Assembly (NCBI GenBank): GCA_030141605.1
Contig: JAQGDQ010000186.1
Coordinates: 248,001 to 312,000 of the forward strand
Origin: Tubiluchus corallicola
Lineage: Eukaryota; Priapulida; Priapulimorpha; Priapulimorphida; Tubiluchidae
Reading direction: 5' to 3'
Length of the DNA stretch: 64,000 nt
Of this stretch, positions 59,001 through 64,000 are shown one piece after another. The translations under genes and the position numbers were made by a program. Under the pieces are notes generated by a model. That model did not search any database. It had not been told where the DNA came from and was given only the letters and a program-made list of their open reading frames with translations. Every line of letters begins with the position of its first letter. Position 1 is the stretch's first letter.

Positions 59001-61902
59001 AAAAAGCTGAGATTTTGAAGGGTCCGAGATAGGAGCCAAAATGCATAACATTGAATAACTCTAAAACTTTGTGCCGTAACTAGAGTCACGAAACTTGCAG
59101 AGTAGACACCTGGAGTAAGGGCTCTGGCAAAGATGTAGAAAAATAAAATAAAAATCTCGGATTGTTTACAGCAAAATTAAGCCAAACGGCTTTGTCCCTC
59201 AAATCATAACATTAAATAACTCCGAAACTGTAGTACGAAGAGTCACGAAATTTCAAAGTAGTCACGAGCATCGTGCGCACAGGTTAATCATACCTGAGGG
59301 TAATAATCTACAAGTATTGACGTGCGTTAACCAGGTATTATCAGGAATTCGTTCAGTCCTGTTATACAATGTATATACAACTTATTTTTTATTTAATTAA
59401 CATTTCAATCAGTTTCTGCACAACGACTACGATAGTCGGGATTAGTCTTCACCTCTTAGTCAAATAGTAAAATAGTCAAAGCCAAAAAGTTACACATAGG
59501 ATGCCACATCTCAGACTATCAACTCTCAGTCATCGGTCTAACATACTATCCATTACCGATAATGCTACCCACTGAACAAAATCAATAATGCACACACTTT
59601 TCACGAAAGTGCATTAGCATTCGATAGGACTGACGGGTTTACCTTGGAATTATTATCTCTTGTAAATTACTTAGTGCACGTGTCAAAATACAGATGATTA
59701 TAGCTGCAAAATTTGCCTAATGTTGACATAACTCTCAAGCACGATGGGAAGTTCCATTCTTTTTCGGTAGTTGCCCTAGTGTTTTTGGCCTGCATTCAGA
59801 AATCACTTTCTCGTTTTACAAACTGGCTGACATATTGCCATTAAAAATTATTTGTTTTGCCCCAATTTTGCTAATGCTGTAATTGTGCTGGTGACGAAAT
59901 AATTACTGCTATGTAGTAAATTTTGCTGTTAAAACCCCTAGCACTAACTGCAAAATAATGAGTTGCTGATTTAAGTAATTTGTAACAACAGTGACTTAAC
60001 TTACTAAAAACTTGCCTTCTTACTAGGAATGATGTATGAAGGAAAGTAGTATATGAGGAAAATTATTATTGTTGTTATTATTATTATTATTATTAGTTTA
60101 AAACGATCCGTTAAATTTAATTTGCTTATTTCTCAAAAATAGTTCTAAACAAGAAGCAGGAACATAAATACAGCATGAGATGAAGCTGTTACTCCTTCAG
60201 TAAGAAAGTTTTGAAAAGGCTGCGAGAGACACGTGAAAACTATATACGTATAGAAATCCCTGCTGAATTATTTTAATAGCCCTAAGAAGACCTTGATTCA
60301 GACACAACATCTACAACGTTTCATCATAGTTAATATCATGTTCGCGCAACCATCAACCTAAATAAATATACAGTGCAAAAATATGCAAAAATCAACATTG
60401 CGACAAGCAAATAAGACAATACTAAAGAGTAAACTTACATACCATTTTTTGTATTTTTACACAGTATTTTTATTTAAGTAGATTGTTACGTAACATGACA
60501 TTAACTACGTCGAAACGTTGCAGATGTTGTGCCCGAGTAAAAGTCATGTCTTGGCAATCGTTTTTAGAGTTTAATTAAGTTTCTGAAGCTTTTTTACGTT
60601 TTCATATCTTATTCCTTTTTGTTCTCATATACAACTAATGTTAATACTACATAACACATTTGTTATAAGTACGAGTAAAAAATTGTGTTTAATTGCATAA
60701 ACTTTTGTGTATTTATCACAGGTCGGCAAAAGTGACAAATTGCGTCTGGGAGATGTTCGTTACGTCACCTTTACAGTGAAACTGTTTTGTGATTTATGAC
60801 ATTGTTTTGATTATTAAAATACTCTTGCTATACTAATAATTTACTGACTCATTTACTGAATTTAGTGAGAGTAAGTTTATAGTTATTTAGGTAACTTCAG
60901 ATGAAGGCGGGCAATTATGTATATAGAATCTAAAAATGATAATCATAATCTAAAAAAAAATCATAAAATATTATAATAGTAAACTGCATCAAGAGATAGG
61001 GCTTCCAAATGTCTTGTAACAGTTGCTAGGCAACAAGCAATTTGACATAAAATGCTTTTCTAGTACTTTTCTAAAAACGTTTTGTCTTTTACTTCCAACA
61101 CAAATGTTCCTTGCCAATTTTAATCACTCCAAAAACAAGTCTTGTTGGAAAATTATTGTTTTCAGCGAATACTAATCACCAAGTAACTGATTGCCACCAT
61201 CATCAAGAACTAGAGCAACTGAGAAATGTTTTTCTCACGCTATTGTTTTGAAACTTGACGTCCGCCAATGACAACGTAGGTATTACAGCGCATTCAGATG
61301 GTACAAATGTGAGCTTTTTGGTTGTTAGGTAGAAACATTATCATTCCCTCAGCTAACAAACGAATGTAGGCCTAGAGAATGTGTAGGAAATAAATTGCAG
61401 TATCTTATTGCAGTGCTCCTGTGTAACGCTATTTGATTGTCTATATAAACCCCTTGGGCAAAATTTAGAGACCCCTCACGATAGTTAGTGGTAAATCTTA
61501 ATTAGTATCATTGAAATATTTCTGAAGTACACCTACTACATTTCAGTCACAGTCCATATTTTCTCAATTTTTAGTCAACTTTCTAATGACACCTAGTCTA
61601 GCAGCAATTTTAATAAGGCTTGCAACGGTACCTTTCTCTTTAGAAATTTAATTAATCAAAAGTATAAATAATAAGATGAACGATGGTATAAACTTAATCA
61701 ATAATATATGTCGAGGTGCATCAACAATATAATATTTAAGCAAAGGACAAACACGTTAGATTAAACTTGAACTACAAACTTTGTCACTTTAATACGCAAT
61801 ATCGTGAGTTTTAATGATGTGTCACACCATATCTGTGTTATGCGTAAAACGGTACCAATTTTATTGAACTCGGGTTACTTGAGTTCTACTGCAATCACCA
61901 AC
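56074..61902. other. Long 5' intron or upstream region of chitin synthase
   Basis: No exon is supported for 5.8 kb. The sequence is AT-rich. Two diverged copies of a roughly 60-bp unit lie at about 59043-59100 and 59207-59265 (AACATT-AATAACTC, AAACT, GAGTCACGAAA). A short (TTA)n lies at about 60065-60095. If the candidate exons near 62 kb are real, this is one intron of phase 0. Confidence 0.5.
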
Positions 61903-61947
61903 CTCGTCTATAGATGTAACTTGCCCGTGAACAAGGTTTAAGGCTGT
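61903..61947 (-). CDS. Candidate 45-nt upstream exon of chitin synthase
   Basis: A good acceptor (TTGTGTTTGCAG) and a donor (GAG/GTTGGT) bound 15 codons that translate TALNLVHGQVTSIDE, phase 0 at both ends. That matches the phase 0 start of the exon at 56073 and the phase 0 end of the candidate exon at 62146. No family match supports it; the case rests on splice signals and phase. Confidence 0.4.
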
Positions 61948-62145
61948 CTGCAAACACAATTATTCACTATTAAAAATGTCGGCCATAGTAAAGCTATATG
62001 GATTGAATTACACTACTTGCAGACATGTTTGCTAGAGAACCTGTACTATGCTGCAAAAAATGCTGTCATTAGGTTGACGAACTTACAAAAAATAGTAGTG
62101 TTTGCTTAATATTTCTGACATTTTATGCTAAGAATACCGTTTTAC

Positions 62146-62278
62146 CTTTGATGTTGGATTAGTGCCAGTGGATGCATTGACAATGGCAGCAGTAGAATGA
62201 ATTCTTAAACTATGTTGACCCCACCGAACGCATTCTGATTCAATAATGAGTTGCAGCAGTGCATTTGATATTGTGTAC
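62146..62278 (-). CDS. Candidate upstream exon of chitin synthase
   Basis: An exon of 133 nt lies between an acceptor (CACTAGATGTAG) and a donor (AAG/GTAAAA). It is open in a frame that begins one base in, starting YTISNALLQLII and ending VNASTGTNPTSK. The donor is phase 0, in register with the 45-nt candidate and with the proline-rich exon. The composition looks protein-like, but I do not recognise a domain. Some animal chitin synthases carry N-terminal myosin motors; I cannot show that here. Confidence 0.4.
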
Positions 62279-64000
62279 CTACATCTAGTGCGTAATAAGG
62301 GGTTATACTTAAACTCATGCGTGTGATACTCGCAAATTTTCTAATTGATGTTTTTAATAAAGTTGACACGGTTGTGTAATTGGGCGTTGCGACATTTACC
62401 CCAGTTGATATTACAAGCATTACAAGTGAATTATAAGAAATAATAAGAATTCATTAACTAGTTGGCCTTAAATTTATGAAATAACGGCAAGGTATTAAGA
62501 AGATTGGGTCAAGCAATTTAATTCAAATATATGGAACTGTTTACTTGCAGACAAAAATTAATATAAAAACGGCACCAGAAGTTTGCTAATCACCAAGGAG
62601 AACCTTCTAAAGATGAGTAACCAAATCAACAGAGGGCTTTAGTTACTTTCGAATGCGTATACATCCTTTCTCAGATGTTCGGAGACAAGGTGGAAGAAAC
62701 AACTAAGAATTAATTTTTCTGGGGATCATCCACACATTTACTAACCAGTCGCGGCATTATTTAGCTTCGGTCGCTAACTATACACAATATGACAACTCGC
62801 CCACTTCCTCAGACACTTAAAACAATAGGACCGTCTGTTTTCTTTGGATTAAATGGTTTCTCTGATATTTTACTTATTGTGAATGTATGTCAGCAGGCGT
62901 TTTATGCATGAAACACACAAAACTTTTATTGACTAATGCATGAAACACGCAAAACGTTTACTGACTATTGACATTAAAACATTCAAACAATAGACTATGT
63001 ACTACCCGTAATAAGATTTGAACATACAGGTCTGTATGACTCCTGCATGATTTATTCTGAAGTGAATAGAAGTCTTTTTATACGGACAAATAAAAAACGC
63101 CTACAGGTCTATATAAGCGATGTTGCATTATTCGTAATTTAATTATTCCCTTTGCATAGCCTTTAAGCTTTGCTCCACTGCACCAGATGATAAAACATCT
63201 ATCATCCTCATAGAAAAATCTGTGTTAGCTGACCTTCGGACACCGGAAACTTGGACAATAATGCCATAATCACTACATACTTTACATTAAAGGCAAGCAG
63301 GCGCTTGTTAATTACGTAGTATAGCCTGTAAGATGATACAAAAACATTGGGTTTTGTTGTCATTACTGTAGAATTTGTAATGGAATTAATAAACCTTCAT
63401 AATTCACAGTGGTTATAAATGACTAGAATATCTTGTAAAATGAAGTTTCAAAAACGATTATGAGAATTTGACAAGCAAAAATCACTTAATATAGCAGCCA
63501 CGCGTGGCGTTTGGGCTATGGTATTCGATCTGATTGAACCTAATAACTGTGTCCGATAAATGATCAATACTATAAATTGACAATTCCGCAAAAATCTTTC
63601 GTAGAACTCCACAAATTAAAGAGAATGAAAATTATATTTCTAATTTTGCAACAAGTAGGTAGTTTGCTGAACAAATGATTTGGTTTTATGTAATACTGCT
63701 TGAAAGGAACGTGGTAAACACAAAATAATTTCAGGTTCGTAGCCAGAGTCGCTAGCCGTACTTTTCAGACTTAACACGGTCGTACGGAAATGAGCTCAAT
63801 TCATGTTTCAGCGAGCTTTTTGATAATATTTGTGATTGTTATTCTTCCAAAATGGTGATGTTAGTGGTATTAATATCTATTATTGTCGGCGTTATTTACA
63901 GCAAAGGAATAGCTGAGTGGTTTATGTGAATATGGTGTCTGTTTATAGCGACCACATTTGTTCAGTAAATAAATATGTAGATTACCGCCGGGAAAACGTT
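62279..64000. other. Right flank, no exon supported
   Basis: I see no convincing coding exon. If the candidate exon at 62278 is real, the preceding intron is phase 2 and the remaining 5' coding exons should lie here or beyond the window. A minus-strand open stretch at about 63213-63139 (FSMRMIDVLSSGAVEQSL) has an acceptor-like CAG but no donor. Confidence 0.4.

Noticed and set aside
63139..63213. Minus-strand FSMRMIDVLSSGAVEQSL stretch as an N-terminal chitin synthase (myosin-like) exon
   Set aside because: It has a weak acceptor but no donor before its stop, and no myosin motif can be recognised.

Overview
The window is animal nuclear DNA. It is AT-rich, its genes are split by GT-AG introns of about 0.1-6 kb, and it carries long microsatellites and decayed retrotransposons and DNA transposons. 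A metazoan-type chitin synthase with an extracellular-matrix style gene set points to an invertebrate. I cannot fix the phylum from this sequence; a tunicate or another marine invertebrate would fit. Most genes were assembled exon by exon by hand, and every splice phase listed closes without a stop codon.

Layout, left to right. 1-2.6 kb: no gene recognised, with a GA/GTAG-rich low-complexity tract. 2.6-11.5 kb (+): a complete seven-exon MBOAT7 (lysophosphatidylinositol acyltransferase, 458 aa), with a dead non-LTR retrotransposon in its third intron. 12.0-19.5 kb (-) and 22.0-27.4 kb (-): two tandem paralogues, each with eight coding exons in matching phases. Each encodes a secreted protein (421 and 410 aa) with two SOUL/HEBP heme-binding-type domains and eight shared cysteines. 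Around them lie mariner-like elements, a 35-bp perfect hairpin, a telomere-like repeat cassette and two DR1-type nuclear receptor half-site pairs. 28-33.8 kb: gene-poor, with a retrotransposon rearranged into a 409-bp-arm palindrome and a diverged direct duplication. 33.8-36.0 kb (-): a complete four-exon gene for a GPI-anchored Ly6/uPAR three-finger protein (146 aa). 38.8-56.1 kb (-): nineteen coding exons (1,730 codons) of a chitin synthase carrying the expected GT2 motifs and a long proline-rich N-terminal tail. Two further in-phase candidate exons lie at about 61.9 and 62.2 kb. The start codon was not found and may lie beyond the window.

The genes are not an operon. MBOAT7 converges on the first SOUL gene. 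The SOUL pair, the Ly6-like gene and the chitin synthase all read leftward as separate units. Three of the four gene families act at or outside the cell surface (secreted SOUL proteins, GPI-anchored Ly6 protein, plasma-membrane chitin synthase), but no shared pathway is shown by the sequence.

The points most worth a second look are the double-SOUL secreted architecture with its conserved cysteine set, the SH3-ligand-like tail on chitin synthase with unrecognised upstream exons, the large retrotransposon palindrome, the telomere-like cassette bounded by inverted repeats, and the paired DR1 elements near the SOUL genes.
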